From Polystyrenella longa (GTDB taxonomy: Bacteria > Planctomycetota > Planctomycetia > Planctomycetales > Planctomycetaceae), in contig NZ_CP036281.1 in the NCBI RefSeq assembly GCF_007750395.1, positions 409,211 to 473,210 on the forward strand: 64,000 nucleotides of DNA. Direction: 5' to 3'. The notes under the pieces were generated by a model that made no database searches, was not told where the DNA came from, and was given only the letters and a program-made list of their open reading frames with translations. This document shows positions 16,888 through 26,647 of this stretch, in pieces; the stretch's first letter is position 1; each line of letters opens with the position of its first letter. Both the position numbers and the translations under genes were made by a program.

Positions 16888-17481
16888 ATGGTTAAAACTG
16901 CTTCCACCATGATGCCGCTTGGTCAGGCTGCGCCTGATTTTTCACTACCGAATGTTGATGGCAACACGGTTTCGCTCAGTGATTTCAAAGGTAAAAAAGG
17001 GCTGGTTGTCATCTTCATGTGTAATCACTGCCCCTTCGTGATTCATCTGGCATCCGCGATTGCAGAGTTTGGCAAAGAGTACCAGGAGAAAGGATTGGGA
17101 GTCGTCGGGATCAGCTCGAACGATGTCGGGACTCATCCGGATGACAGTCCCGAACTGATGATCAAAGAAGCGGCGGAGCGGGGGTACAGCTTCCCCTATC
17201 TGTACGATGAAACTCAGGACGTTGCCAAAACCTATCGGGCTGCCTGCACCCCCGACTTCTTTCTGTTTGACAGTGACTTGAAACTGGTCTACCGCGGTCA
17301 GTTCGATTCCAGCCGACCCGGGAATGATCTGCCTGTGACAGGACAGGATTTACGCGGAGCTTGTGACAGCCTACTGGATGGACGTCCGGTTGATTCGATT
17401 CAGAAACCGAGCATCGGTTGTAACATCAAATGGAAATCGGACAGTGTGCCCGACTACTTCACGGGGCAACCTGCGGAATAG
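16888..17481 (+). CDS. Thioredoxin-fold redoxin (AhpC/TSA-like)
   Basis: 197 aa. Starts LGQAAPDFSLPNVDGNTVSL, the usual redoxin strand, then the active site MCNHCPFV with a CxxC pair near residue 48. The rest (GISSNDVGTHPDDSPELM, YLYDETQDVAKTYRAACTPDFFLFD) matches a thioredoxin family common in planctomycetes and other bacteria. There is no signal peptide, so it acts in the cytoplasm, probably as a thiol peroxidase or reductase. The ATG follows AAGGATTTCTCCTG. A terminator follows at 17512. Confidence 0.85.
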   Translation: MVKTASTMMPLGQAAPDFSLPNVDGNTVSLSDFKGKKGLVVIFMCNHCPFVIHLASAIAEFGKEYQEKGLGVVGISSNDVGTHPDDSPELMIKEAAERGYSFPYLYDETQDVAKTYRAACTPDFFLFDSDLKLVYRGQFDSSRPGNDLPVTGQDLRGACDSLLDGRPVDSIQKPSIGCNIKWKSDSVPDYFTGQPAE

Positions 17482-17511
17482 AACCGTTAAGTAATAATCG
17501 TAATTCCCAAA

Positions 17512-17545
17512 GGGGTGTCCTGTTCAGACGGGCATCCCTTTTTTG
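17512..17545 (+). terminator. Rho-independent terminator after redoxin gene
   Basis: GGGGTGTCC and GGGCATCCC form a 9-bp stem with wobble pairs around a short loop, followed by TTTTTTG. It lies 31 bp after the redoxin stop. Confidence 0.75.
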
Positions 17546-17655
17546 TTTCTTATTACGGTGAAGTTGTGTTGGAAATGTAGCAATCAGGTGTGGCTGATCC
17601 TAAAATCAAGGATGATGGTTTTTAATAATTCATCTCCACATGAACAGGTTCTCTT

Positions 17656-18993
17656 ATGGCTGCTTACTCGATTCGCAAAAAGCGGCTGTTATTACTGGCG
17701 ATCGGCCTGCTGGTGATGACGACGGCATTTTTCGCTTGGCGTGATTGGCGAGTCCGGTCGATTCCTGATCTGGGAGAACCCTTCGACGTGGCGGCCTTTG
17801 AGGAAAAGTATCCTCTGGATGAACCGAACGCGTTTAATACGTATTCAAGATGGTTGAAAGTTCGCGATCTGATCCATCAACAGAACCTGTCCGCGAATGT
17901 GAATTACAACATCGCTTACGATTCCTGGGAAAATGCGAACGAAGCGACCGTCGAATATCTGGAGGAAATGCGACCTCTCATAGGGCCGTGGGAAGAAGGG
18001 AGTCAAATAGCCCAAGGGTTTGAAATCGACCCCCGTGAAATTAGTTTCGAGTCTCTGTTGGAAGTGACACAAGAATCACGAGATATCAGTCGAATTATCC
18101 TGTTAGATACAGCCCGCTTGATGCACGAGGGTGATCGTAAAGCAGTGTGGGATCGGTATCGTCTGCTGATGCGGATCGAACGGCATATTCGAAATGGTTG
18201 TCTGATTACTCAACTGGTATGTTATGCCATGCACAAAAACTGGCTTTCGCAGTTTGAGCGTTTCCTTGCTCAAGAGGAAATCACCTTGGAAGAACTGCGT
18301 CAGTTCCGTGACGACCTGACCCGCTTGCAGCAACAGTTCCCCGGGCCTGAGGTTGCCATCAAGTTCGAGTACCTCGGAATGCGACGTACGCTGGCACCTA
18401 AACTGGCTCAACATAGTTGGTCCAACTATCTATCGAATGAGCCGGAAGTCTTTCAGCGAGTCCTTAGTCTCTTCTATCGAAACTGGCTCGCTCATTGTGC
18501 CAAACCTCCCTGGGAGGCTCCTCCCTTTGTTGAACATCAGTGTGCCACTAGCCAGATACAGTCATTGTTAAATCAGAATGACTCAGCTTGCCGCTGGGAT
18601 TATTTTGACGATGGCACCACGAGTGAAGATTTACTCGCCGCCTTTCACAAACCTTCGTACAGCCAACGCTACCTGAATCAATTCATCCCTGCACTGAAGT
18701 CCTGTTACCGCAGCATGAATTCAGACCGTCTCTATCAACAAATGGCACTCGTTCAGCTCGGTTTGCATATCTACTACCGCGAGCGGGGCGACTTCCCAGA
18801 GAAGTTGAAAGACCTGATCCCCGACTACATCGACGAACTCCCCCGCACCCCGGACGCGACCGGGGCAGTGCTTACTTATACGAAGACGGATACGGGCAGG
18901 GAGATATCGTCGAGTGATGGAAAGTTTTTGTTCAACATTTATGCACCGGGGACCGATTTGCCAAGTTTGTTTGAGCCAGCATCAAACAAGTAA
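17656..18993 (+). CDS. Membrane-anchored hypothetical protein
   Basis: 445 aa, not assigned to a named family. Basic residues then a hydrophobic segment (about residues 10-28) anchor the N-terminus; the rest is helical and probably outside the inner membrane. The C-terminus (ERGDFPEKLKDLIPDYIDELPRTP, then GKFLFNIYAPG) is a recurring ending in planctomycete secreted proteins with an ordered sheet domain. No catalytic motif is recognised. It is a single gene, with terminators before (17512) and after (19032). Confidence 0.65.
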   Translation: MAAYSIRKKRLLLLAIGLLVMTTAFFAWRDWRVRSIPDLGEPFDVAAFEEKYPLDEPNAFNTYSRWLKVRDLIHQQNLSANVNYNIAYDSWENANEATVEYLEEMRPLIGPWEEGSQIAQGFEIDPREISFESLLEVTQESRDISRIILLDTARLMHEGDRKAVWDRYRLLMRIERHIRNGCLITQLVCYAMHKNWLSQFERFLAQEEITLEELRQFRDDLTRLQQQFPGPEVAIKFEYLGMRRTLAPKLAQHSWSNYLSNEPEVFQRVLSLFYRNWLAHCAKPPWEAPPFVEHQCATSQIQSLLNQNDSACRWDYFDDGTTSEDLLAAFHKPSYSQRYLNQFIPALKSCYRSMNSDRLYQQMALVQLGLHIYYRERGDFPEKLKDLIPDYIDELPRTPDATGAVLTYTKTDTGREISSSDGKFLFNIYAPGTDLPSLFEPASNK

Positions 18994-19031
18994 GTCCTTT
19001 GATGATTCGCCTTTTGCTTCCCAATATCTAG

Positions 19032-19053
19032 AACAGGACGAAAATGTCCTGTT
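19032..19053 (+). terminator. Hairpin terminator after the anchored hypothetical protein
   Basis: AACAGGAC and GTCCTGTT form a perfect 8-bp stem with a 6-base loop, followed by a weak TGTCTCTT tract. Confidence 0.6.
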
Positions 19054-19181
19054 TGTCTCTTATACTCCGGTTCCCTTTTTCCTAAATTGAAGTTAGAACA
19101 CGACCTGCGAGACTTGTCATTGGATTTCGGTCTCAGTTTTTATCTGATTTATTGCGAATTATGGATTTAGGAGACGTCCTC

Positions 19182-20768
19182 ATGGAGAGTTTTGACCTTT
19201 CAGCCTACGGAATTTCCGTCAATCGGGTGCTGCGAAACCCGGCCCCTTCCGCGCTGTATGAAGAGGCCATTCGTCATGAACCGGGGACGTCGATCTCCGA
19301 TACCGGCGCGCTGCTGGCTTATTCAGGAGAGAAAACAGGACGGTCTCCCAAAGATAAACGGGTCGTCAAGAATTCGGAATCGGAAGAGAATATCTGGTGG
19401 GGTGATGTGAATTATCCTCTCGATCTCGATTCGTTCCATACGAACTATGAACGGGCGATCGACTATCTAAATCTCTGTCCGACGTTATACGTGATCGATG
19501 CTTTTGCTGGTTGGGATCCAGATTGCCGGATTAAAGTTCGGGTGATTTGCTCGCGTCCTTACCATGCACTCTTCATGCACAATATGTTGATCCGCCCGAC
19601 CGATGCCGAATTGGAAACCTTCGGTGAACCAGAATATGTGATCTTCAACGCCGGTACCTTCCCCGCTAACAGATACACCACGGGAATGACGTCCAAAACT
19701 TCGGTCGATCTTTGTATCGAAGAAGGCAAGATCGTCATTCTGGGAACAGAGTACGCTGGCGAGATGAAGAAGGGGGTCTTCACTGTCATGAACTACCTCA
19801 TGCCGGCACGAGACATTCTGTCGATGCACTGCTCGGCGACGGCGGATCGTGATACAGGTCGCTCTTCCGTTCTGTTCGGATTATCGGGAACCGGGAAAAC
19901 GACACTCTCGGCCGATCCCAAACGGTACCTCATTGGTGACGACGAACATTGCTGGTCCGATAACGGTATCTTCAATATTGAAGGGGGCTGTTACGCGAAG
20001 GCGATTTATCTGTCGCTGGAACGGGAACCGGAAATCTTTCAGGCTCTTCGTTTTGGGGCAGTGCTCGAAAATGTTGTTTATGATGAAGCCCATCATCATG
20101 TCGATTTCGACGACACGACCATCACGCAGAATACGCGCGGAGCTTACCCGATCGAGTTTATGCCGAGTGCAAAAATTCCATGTATTGCCGAACATCCTTC
20201 CGATGTCATCTTCCTGACCTGTGATGCTTTCGGTGTATTGCCTCCTGTTTCCAAGCTGACGCCCGAGCAGGCGATGTACCACTTCATCAGCGGATACACG
20301 GCGAAGGTGGCCGGAACTGAGGTCGGTGTAACGGAACCACAAACAACGTTCTCTCCCTGTTTTGGTGGGCCATTCCTGGTCTGGCATCCGGGGAAATACG
20401 CTGACCTGCTCGCCAGTAAAATCCAGAAACATAACGCGAACGTCTGGCTCGTGAATACGGGCTGGAACGGTGGCCCTCCTGGAGTGGGTGAGCGAATCAG
20501 CCTTCCGCACACTCGAGCGATTATCGATGGCATTCATTCGGGCGCTTTGGCCAACGCGAAGACTCAGAAAGACCCGGTCTTCGGTTTCGAGATTGTCACC
20601 GAATGTCCCAACGTGCCGAGTGAAATGCTCATTCCGCGAAACACCTGGAAAGACCCCGCCGCTTACGACAAGACCGCCGCTAAACTGGCCACGTCATTCA
20701 ATAAGAACTTCGAGAAATATGCCGACGGCGTCTCGAAAGCAGTACTGGACGCCGCACCAAAAGTTTAA
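19182..20768 (+). CDS. pckA: Phosphoenolpyruvate carboxykinase (ATP)
   Basis: 528 aa from the ATG at 19182, chosen because TAGGAG lies 9 bases upstream; the frame opens 10 codons earlier. The enzyme converts oxaloacetate and ATP to PEP, CO2 and ADP at the start of gluconeogenesis. The kinase P-loop GLSGTGKT is at residues 233-240. RSPKDKRVV is seen near the N-terminus and IEFMPSAKIP and GWNGGPPGVGERI further on. Length and motifs fit the ATP-dependent class, not the GTP one. It is monocistronic: a hairpin lies upstream and a strong terminator follows. Confidence 0.95.
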   Translation: MESFDLSAYGISVNRVLRNPAPSALYEEAIRHEPGTSISDTGALLAYSGEKTGRSPKDKRVVKNSESEENIWWGDVNYPLDLDSFHTNYERAIDYLNLCPTLYVIDAFAGWDPDCRIKVRVICSRPYHALFMHNMLIRPTDAELETFGEPEYVIFNAGTFPANRYTTGMTSKTSVDLCIEEGKIVILGTEYAGEMKKGVFTVMNYLMPARDILSMHCSATADRDTGRSSVLFGLSGTGKTTLSADPKRYLIGDDEHCWSDNGIFNIEGGCYAKAIYLSLEREPEIFQALRFGAVLENVVYDEAHHHVDFDDTTITQNTRGAYPIEFMPSAKIPCIAEHPSDVIFLTCDAFGVLPPVSKLTPEQAMYHFISGYTAKVAGTEVGVTEPQTTFSPCFGGPFLVWHPGKYADLLASKIQKHNANVWLVNTGWNGGPPGVGERISLPHTRAIIDGIHSGALANAKTQKDPVFGFEIVTECPNVPSEMLIPRNTWKDPAAYDKTAAKLATSFNKNFEKYADGVSKAVLDAAPKV

Positions 20769-20793
20769 CGGTGCATGAACCCTGTAAATGCAA

Positions 20794-20830
20794 AGCCCGT
20801 CTCCTCAGCAGAGTGAGACGGGCTTTTTTT
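20794..20830 (+). terminator. Strong rho-independent terminator after pckA
   Basis: AGCCCGTCTC and GAGACGGGCT form a perfect 10-bp stem with an 11-base loop, followed by a run of seven T. Confidence 0.9.
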
Positions 20831-20888
20831 GTGAAGCAGATAAAGCTGCGATAGGGTTATAAGCGAGCGACCGACATCGCGATCTTTA

Positions 20889-23800
20889 TTAATCCAGCGT
20901 TTCGCTCTCGTCTTCTTTCGTTTCCATGAGCCGTTGTCCTGCTTTCATACCGTAGAGCCAGAAGAGGGCAGGGCGGACGAGGAATTCCAGGATGGTGCTG
21001 GAAATCAGCCCCCCTATGATGACGGTGGCGACGGGGTATAATATCTCCCGGCCCGATTCACCTGCAGAAAAAGCGAGCGGGACAAGGCCGATCCCGGAGG
21101 TGAGAGCCGTCATGAGGACCGGCGCTAGACGTTCTTGTCCCGCTCGTACGATCATCTCTTTCGACCAGGTTTCCCCTTCGAATTCAACGAGATGTAGGTA
21201 GTGATTGAGTAATAAAATTCCGTTTCGCGAGGCGATCCCACCCAGCGAAATGAAACCGACCATGCTGGCGATGGTGAGCGTCTGGCCGGTGTAGAGCAGG
21301 GCGATCACGCAACCAATGAAGGCCATTGGTACGGCCGCGAGCACTTGGAGGGAGAAGTTGAAGGATCCGAACATGGTGTAGAGCACGATCAGGATGCCGA
21401 TGAGCGACAGCGCGAAGAAGGCCATGATTAACCGACTGGCCGATTCCTGACTTTCAAACTGACCGCTGTATTCGACGAAGTATCCTGTAGGCAGTTCGGC
21501 TTCGACCGGTTCAAGCCTTTCTTTAATTTCATTGACCACGTCGACGACCCCGCGGCCCGCGACGTTACATTGCAGAATGATACGGCGGCGGACTTGCTCT
21601 CTGCGGATAATGTTCGGGCCGGTTGCTTCGTAAATGTCGGCCACCGCTTCCAGCGGAATGACTCCTCCATCGGGCAAGTTGATGGCGAGTCGTCGCAGTT
21701 TCTGTAGATCTTCCCGGTACTCTTCCTGCATCCGCACGACCAAGTCGAAGATCCGTTGCCCATCCAGAACTTGAGAAACGACTCGTCCCTGCATCGCCGT
21801 TTCGACGAATTGATTCACTTCCTCTGGTCGCAAACCGTACAGGGCGAGTTGGTCCCGGTCGAGTTCGATTCGCAATTGCGGAATCGCCGCCTGTTGTTCG
21901 ACGAAGAGATCCGTGACCCCTTCGATCGAGGCAATCTCCGCTTTCATCTGTCCCGCCAACCGGCGGAGAGTGGTAAGGTCGTCACCGTAAATTTTGATAC
22001 CGACATCGGCCTTCACTCCAGAGAGCATATGGGAGATCAAGTGAGCCAGGGGTTGGTCAGACGACGCGATGATGCCGGGAATATCTTGCATTTCGCTACG
22101 GATCTCGGCGAGAATCTCTTCGCGAGTCCGGGTCGTTTCGGGATTAAACTCGATGATGATTTCGCTCGTATTCACATCCATTGCGTGTTCGTCGAGCTCG
22201 GCACGACCTGTACGAACAACAAAGCTGTCGACGTCTTCAATTTTGGCGAGTCGATCTTCAACCTGGTGCGCGACTTTACGCGATTCTGCCAGCGACGTTC
22301 CCGGGGGAAGCCCGATGTTGACTTGGAATGAACCTTCGTTGAACTCGGGCAGAAAGTCGCTTTCGAGTTGCGTTAACGCGAGTCCCGATAACACGACCGC
22401 CAGGCTGGCGACGCCCAGTATTAACCGGGGGACGGTCAGGCTGAAACGAATCATTCCGCCTCCCACTTTTTTGAGAAATCGCAGAAAGAAGCTGTCGTGA
22501 TCTGCCTGCAATTTACTTTGAGGCAGCAGCCAGTAAGAGAGAATAGGAGTGACCGTTAACGAGACAACCAATGAGGAAAGGATGGAGACGATGTAGGCGA
22601 TACCCAGCGGAGCGAACAGGCGACCTTCCAACCCGGAGAGGGCGAAGAGGGGCAGGAAAACGAGGATGACAATCATTGTGCCGAAGACAATGGAGTTACG
22701 AATCTCCAAGCTCGCTCGATAAACGACCAGCAAAGGGCTGTCGGGTTTCTTTTTCTGTTTATTTTCTCCCAGTCGCCGAAAGATATTTTCCACATCGACG
22801 ATGGCGTCGTCGACGAGTTCTCCAATGGCGACCGCCAGGCCACCGAGCGTCATCGTGTTGATGCTCAATCCGAAGAAGGCAAATACCAGCGAGGTGATTA
22901 CGATCGACAGCGGAATTGCTGTCAATGTGATGAGTGTGGTTCGGAAGTTCAGTAGGAAGATGAACAGAATGACGGTGACCAGCACGGCTCCGTCCCGCAA
23001 CGCTTCGATAACGTTTTCAATCGCCCGATCGATGAACTGTTTTTGAGAGTAGAGTAAGGGTTCAATATGAACTCCGTCCGGAAGGCCTGCTTCGAGTTCG
23101 TCCAGTGCTTTAATCACATCTTCGGTAATCCGGCGGGTATCGGCATCGGGTTGTTTATTAACGGTCAGGATGATGGCATCGCCTCCATCGAGCACACCCT
23201 CTTCATTGCGTGCAAAGGCGGAGCTGTCTCCTCGTTTGATCTGGCCCGCTTCGACGATTCTCGCGACCTGCTTTAACAGAATCGGTTGGTCTTCATGATT
23301 AGCGATGACCAGCTTTTCAAGGTCTTCAATTTTCTGAACACGTCCCAGAGTACGAACAAGCAACTCGTTGGCGCCCTGTTCGTCGAGATACCCTCCGACG
23401 GCATTTCGGTTACTCTCTGCGACAGCCTGGTCGACTTGTTGCAACGTGACGCCGTATTTACGCATCGCATCGGGATCGACCAGTACCTGGAATTGCTTCC
23501 GTTCGCCCCCCATGACAAAGACTTGAGAGATACCGGGGATGGTTAATAACCGTTGCCGAATGACCCAGTCGGCCAGCGTGCGTAGTTCGAGCGGATCGAC
23601 ATCTTCGTTTTCGCTCCAGACACCGATCATCTGGATCTGACCCATGATAGACGAGATCGGCGTTAATGTGGGAGTAACTGATTCCGGCAGGTTTTCCTGA
23701 ACCAACTGAAGTCGCTCGTTCACAATCTGTCGGTCGATGTAGATGTCCGAGTCCCAGTCGAATTCGACGTAGACAATCGACAGGCCGACGCCCGAATCGG

Positions 23801-24050
23801 AACGGACGGCGAGGACATTGCTCGCACCGTTGAGGGCGGTTTCGATCGGTAAGGTGATTCGTGCTTCGACTTCTTCCGGAGACCAACCGTGTGCTTCTGT
23901 CAGGATGACGACACGTGGACGGTTCAGGTTGGGAAAGACATCGATGCTCAGCTTCTGAATGTGATACAGCCCGTAGACTGTCAGAAACAGGGAGAAGGCG
24001 ATGACCGGGACACGATTCTTCAATGAGAATTTGAGTATTTGATCAAACAT
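20889..24050 (-). CDS. Heavy-metal RND efflux permease (CusA/CzcA family)
   Basis: 1053 aa, the usual size of an HME-RND pump, with two sets of large periplasmic loops between transmembrane blocks. It starts MFDQILKFSLKNRVPVIAF. The TM4 proton-relay region reads AIGELVDDAIVDVEN, with the acidic residues expected for heavy-metal RND pumps. It exports metal ions (or similar) from the periplasm through an adaptor and a TolC-like channel. The adaptor gene ends 78 bp upstream on the same strand; the channel gene is divergent at 26648. Whether the substrate is Cu/Ag or Zn/Co/Cd cannot be told from the sequence. Confidence 0.88.
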   Translation of the reverse strand: MFDQILKFSLKNRVPVIAFSLFLTVYGLYHIQKLSIDVFPNLNRPRVVILTEAHGWSPEEVEARITLPIETALNGASNVLAVRSDSGVGLSIVYVEFDWDSDIYIDRQIVNERLQLVQENLPESVTPTLTPISSIMGQIQMIGVWSENEDVDPLELRTLADWVIRQRLLTIPGISQVFVMGGERKQFQVLVDPDAMRKYGVTLQQVDQAVAESNRNAVGGYLDEQGANELLVRTLGRVQKIEDLEKLVIANHEDQPILLKQVARIVEAGQIKRGDSSAFARNEEGVLDGGDAIILTVNKQPDADTRRITEDVIKALDELEAGLPDGVHIEPLLYSQKQFIDRAIENVIEALRDGAVLVTVILFIFLLNFRTTLITLTAIPLSIVITSLVFAFFGLSINTMTLGGLAVAIGELVDDAIVDVENIFRRLGENKQKKKPDSPLLVVYRASLEIRNSIVFGTMIVILVFLPLFALSGLEGRLFAPLGIAYIVSILSSLVVSLTVTPILSYWLLPQSKLQADHDSFFLRFLKKVGGGMIRFSLTVPRLILGVASLAVVLSGLALTQLESDFLPEFNEGSFQVNIGLPPGTSLAESRKVAHQVEDRLAKIEDVDSFVVRTGRAELDEHAMDVNTSEIIIEFNPETTRTREEILAEIRSEMQDIPGIIASSDQPLAHLISHMLSGVKADVGIKIYGDDLTTLRRLAGQMKAEIASIEGVTDLFVEQQAAIPQLRIELDRDQLALYGLRPEEVNQFVETAMQGRVVSQVLDGQRIFDLVVRMQEEYREDLQKLRRLAINLPDGGVIPLEAVADIYEATGPNIIRREQVRRRIILQCNVAGRGVVDVVNEIKERLEPVEAELPTGYFVEYSGQFESQESASRLIMAFFALSLIGILIVLYTMFGSFNFSLQVLAAVPMAFIGCVIALLYTGQTLTIASMVGFISLGGIASRNGILLLNHYLHLVEFEGETWSKEMIVRAGQERLAPVLMTALTSGIGLVPLAFSAGESGREILYPVATVIIGGLISSTILEFLVRPALFWLYGMKAGQRLMETKEDESETLD

Positions 24051-24128
24051 CGGGACCGCTTTTCAGGAGACTGTGAAAGTTCAGAAGGCAGTGATAGTTA
24101 AGAGAACACGTCGACAAGTTCGTTGGGA

Positions 24129-25655
24129 TTAATGGGCGTGGCCATGGTGGTCGTCCCCGCCTCCACCTGCGTTGCGTTCGAGCGCCATATACATCTGGCG
24201 GGTCCCTCGCATCGCGATGATGACTCCTGGTTTCAGTTGAGCATTCGGAACGAGCACCGCATTCTGACGGTCACGATAAAGTACTTCGACTTCTACCCGG
24301 CGATACTCGTTCGAGCCTTCTTTGATAAACACAAAAGCGCTCGCCGATTCATCCACAACAGCATCGCGCGGTAGCACAATTCTGTCCGTCCAGGTTTCGA
24401 CAGGAAGTTCCACATAAGCTCGCTGACCCGGTTTGTATTTCCAGTTCAGGAATTGATCGTTCTCGACCGAGTCTTCTGGTTGCATCAGATTATTTTTAAG
24501 CTCGACATAAAAGTGATACGTCCGCGTGTTGGGATTCACTTCATTCGACAGGTATTTGATCTTCATTCCCGGTAACCGTTCCGGATTTTGGGCACTGTTT
24601 TGAAAGACGAGGGTGATCTCTTTATTTTGTGCGACAATGCTGCTCAGTTCGGGCATGTCCTGCTCGTAGGCATGACCTTCCAGATAGAGATCTTCGTAGT
24701 TGGTGAGAACGCCCAAAGTCGCCCCTGCCTGGACCGCTTCCCCTTTGTGGACAACGACTTCTTTCACTGAGAACCAGGCTTGCCGCAGGTGGTATTCGTC
24801 GTCAGTAGAACCGGCGTGGTCCTGCGACGGGTTCGCGGTTGATTGCGAATGGGAAAGCCGACGGATGGATGGGTCACGGTGAAAGGTTTCCATCGCGTCG
24901 TGAATCGAGTTGTCCTGATGCAGGAATGGGACGGAAATGGTGACCTCGCGTAAGAGGCTACGATGTTCGTCAATCAGATTAACTTGTTCTTTACTAAGCC
25001 CGTGTAGCAGTAAGGTTTCCCGGAAGGCGTGTAGCATCGATTCGAGTTTTTCAACCTCGTATTCCTTCTCCAGCAGGACTCGTCCTGCGACCGCTCCACT
25101 TTCGGAGATCTTTTTAAGCCGTTTGACTTCCTTCAATTCGACGTCCAGCTGCCCCAGCGTACGCAGGAATTCAGTTTGGGCCGAAACGAGGTCTTCGTGA
25201 GTTAATCGAAGACGAAAAACAAGATCGCCCGAAGTCACAGTTTCCCCCGCAATGATTTCGATCCCGGTTACAATGCCCGTCAAAGGTGCAGAGATCTCCA
25301 TTCGGGATTTACCCGGAATTTCGGTAACGATTCCCGGGAGTGAAATCGATCGGGTGTAATCCTGCAGTTCAACTTTGCCGACTTTCAACTGGATGTTGCG
25401 ACGCGCCTCTCGAGAGAGTGTCAGCAGGTTTTCATCCTTCTCTTCGTCATGTCCCCCTTCGCCATGATCATGTCCGGCATGAGGGTCGGCTTTGGAGGCT
25501 GCAGCGTTCTTCGATGGGGAGGTGGATAGCCGATTTAATTGGGCTAGCGCGTTATTCCGCCAATCGGGAACGGCCAGGACCGCGACGATCAATACGAGGA
25601 CTAGTACAACCAAGCCAGTTTTGAACCAGCGCAATTTATTCGTTGATGAAGTCAT
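24129..25655 (-). CDS. RND periplasmic adaptor (CusB/CzcB-like) with His-rich ends
   Basis: 508 aa from the ATG at 25655; the frame opens 21 codons earlier, but the internal ATG directly precedes the anchor segment (about residues 13-30). Two His-rich clusters frame the protein: HAGHDHGEGGHDEEKDE after the anchor, and DDHHGHAH at the C-terminus. The middle is a membrane-fusion protein: a lipoyl-like half (ISAPLTGIVTGIEIIAGETV), a long coiled helix pair (about residues 140-230) and beta-barrel units. It links the permease to the outer-membrane channel and may bind metal with the His clusters. Confidence 0.85.
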   Translation of the reverse strand: MTSSTNKLRWFKTGLVVLVLVLIVAVLAVPDWRNNALAQLNRLSTSPSKNAAASKADPHAGHDHGEGGHDEEKDENLLTLSREARRNIQLKVGKVELQDYTRSISLPGIVTEIPGKSRMEISAPLTGIVTGIEIIAGETVTSGDLVFRLRLTHEDLVSAQTEFLRTLGQLDVELKEVKRLKKISESGAVAGRVLLEKEYEVEKLESMLHAFRETLLLHGLSKEQVNLIDEHRSLLREVTISVPFLHQDNSIHDAMETFHRDPSIRRLSHSQSTANPSQDHAGSTDDEYHLRQAWFSVKEVVVHKGEAVQAGATLGVLTNYEDLYLEGHAYEQDMPELSSIVAQNKEITLVFQNSAQNPERLPGMKIKYLSNEVNPNTRTYHFYVELKNNLMQPEDSVENDQFLNWKYKPGQRAYVELPVETWTDRIVLPRDAVVDESASAFVFIKEGSNEYRRVEVEVLYRDRQNAVLVPNAQLKPGVIIAMRGTRQMYMALERNAGGGGDDHHGHAH

Positions 25656-25861
25656 AGTTACAGACTCAGTCCAGAGACGGGGCGATAGAAAACGAAATGG
25701 AAACGGAGCGATAAGCAAACAGGAGGGATCGCGGATCAGAAAATACCAATAAAATGGAGACCGATCGACGGATCAAGTTTGCAGATGTCGTCAATGATGC
25801 ACGGTGCAGAGAACGCCAAGCGAAAAGCATCCGGCGTAGAACTCGGTGCGACGAGAGAGAA

Positions 25862-26287
25862 TCAGATCAGCCAGATCTGCAGCGGTTGGTGCAGGCGCGC
25901 ACCCGAAGCGTTCGAAAAACGCGATGGTCTTAGCAGTGAAAGCGAAGTTTCCAGCGACGAGTGTGTAACGAGCTGGATCTCGATCAGACCGGAGAGCAGT
26001 GATAGTTCGGGTGCTGGAACCTGTACGGTCGCACTGACATTGAAATCGCATCCACCATGTTCACAGAGGTCAAGTGGTTGTTCTTCTGGATTGGTTGAGT
26101 CGGAAGGTGCTTCGCAAGGATGGTGATCGATTGCAGAAGTGTGACCATGAGTATGTTGGTGTGTTGCCAGTTCATCATGTTGATGGTCGGCACAGGCATG
26201 ATTCAAATGCGCGCAACAACCACCCCAGAGGTGAACCAGCATGGCCACCACATTGACGATAGAGATGATTGAAGTTGATGTACCCAT
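25862..26287 (-). CDS. Small His/Cys-rich protein upstream of the RND genes
   Basis: 141 aa, no named family recognised. The N-terminus is hydrophobic (about residues 5-25, ending near GGCCAHLNHAC) and can be a signal or anchor. Residues 30-80 are packed with His, Cys and acidic residues (CADHQHDELATHQHTHGH, then CEHGGCDF), a pattern typical of metal-binding proteins. It is the first gene, at 206 bp, of the leftward metal efflux unit and may act as a metal sensor or buffer. Homology to CusF cannot be shown. Confidence 0.6.
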   Translation of the reverse strand: MGTSTSIISIVNVVAMLVHLWGGCCAHLNHACADHQHDELATHQHTHGHTSAIDHHPCEAPSDSTNPEEQPLDLCEHGGCDFNVSATVQVPAPELSLLSGLIEIQLVTHSSLETSLSLLRPSRFSNASGARLHQPLQIWLI

Positions 26288-26647
26288 TGGATTGGGGCCG
26301 CATTTCCACTGAACATAAGGTGAACGATATATGTCTGAACTGGATTATTAGTACGAAAAAGGGATGAGGTCAATGACAGATCCCGATTCGTCCGTCCATT
26401 TTAGTAAACGAACTGAAATCTCAGAGACATTGCTCGCCACTAACTGGAGGACGGCTCCTTACAGTCGTTACGACCGTAACTCTCAGTGTCAGAGAAGGAT
26501 AGCTCGGGATTGGGTTGGTCGGGTTGTAGCGATGAACCGGCCTTTCGTCTTCCTGTTTGCGTAGTTGCTCCTGGCGTGCCGATGAAGAGGATTGTTCACG
26601 TTGGACGCATGAGGTGAGAGCCATGGAATCCAGCTATCCTTACGATC
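26288..26647. other. Divergent promoter region of the metal efflux genes
   Basis: 360 bp between the leftward His/Cys-rich gene and the rightward TolC-like gene. Short frames of 60-70 codons on both strands look like shadows. Promoters for both directions must lie here; I see no operator repeat that I would trust. Confidence 0.4.

Noticed and set aside
26364-26624. Short frames on both strands between the divergent metal efflux genes
   Set aside because: They overlap each other and show no signal, motif or codon pattern of a gene.
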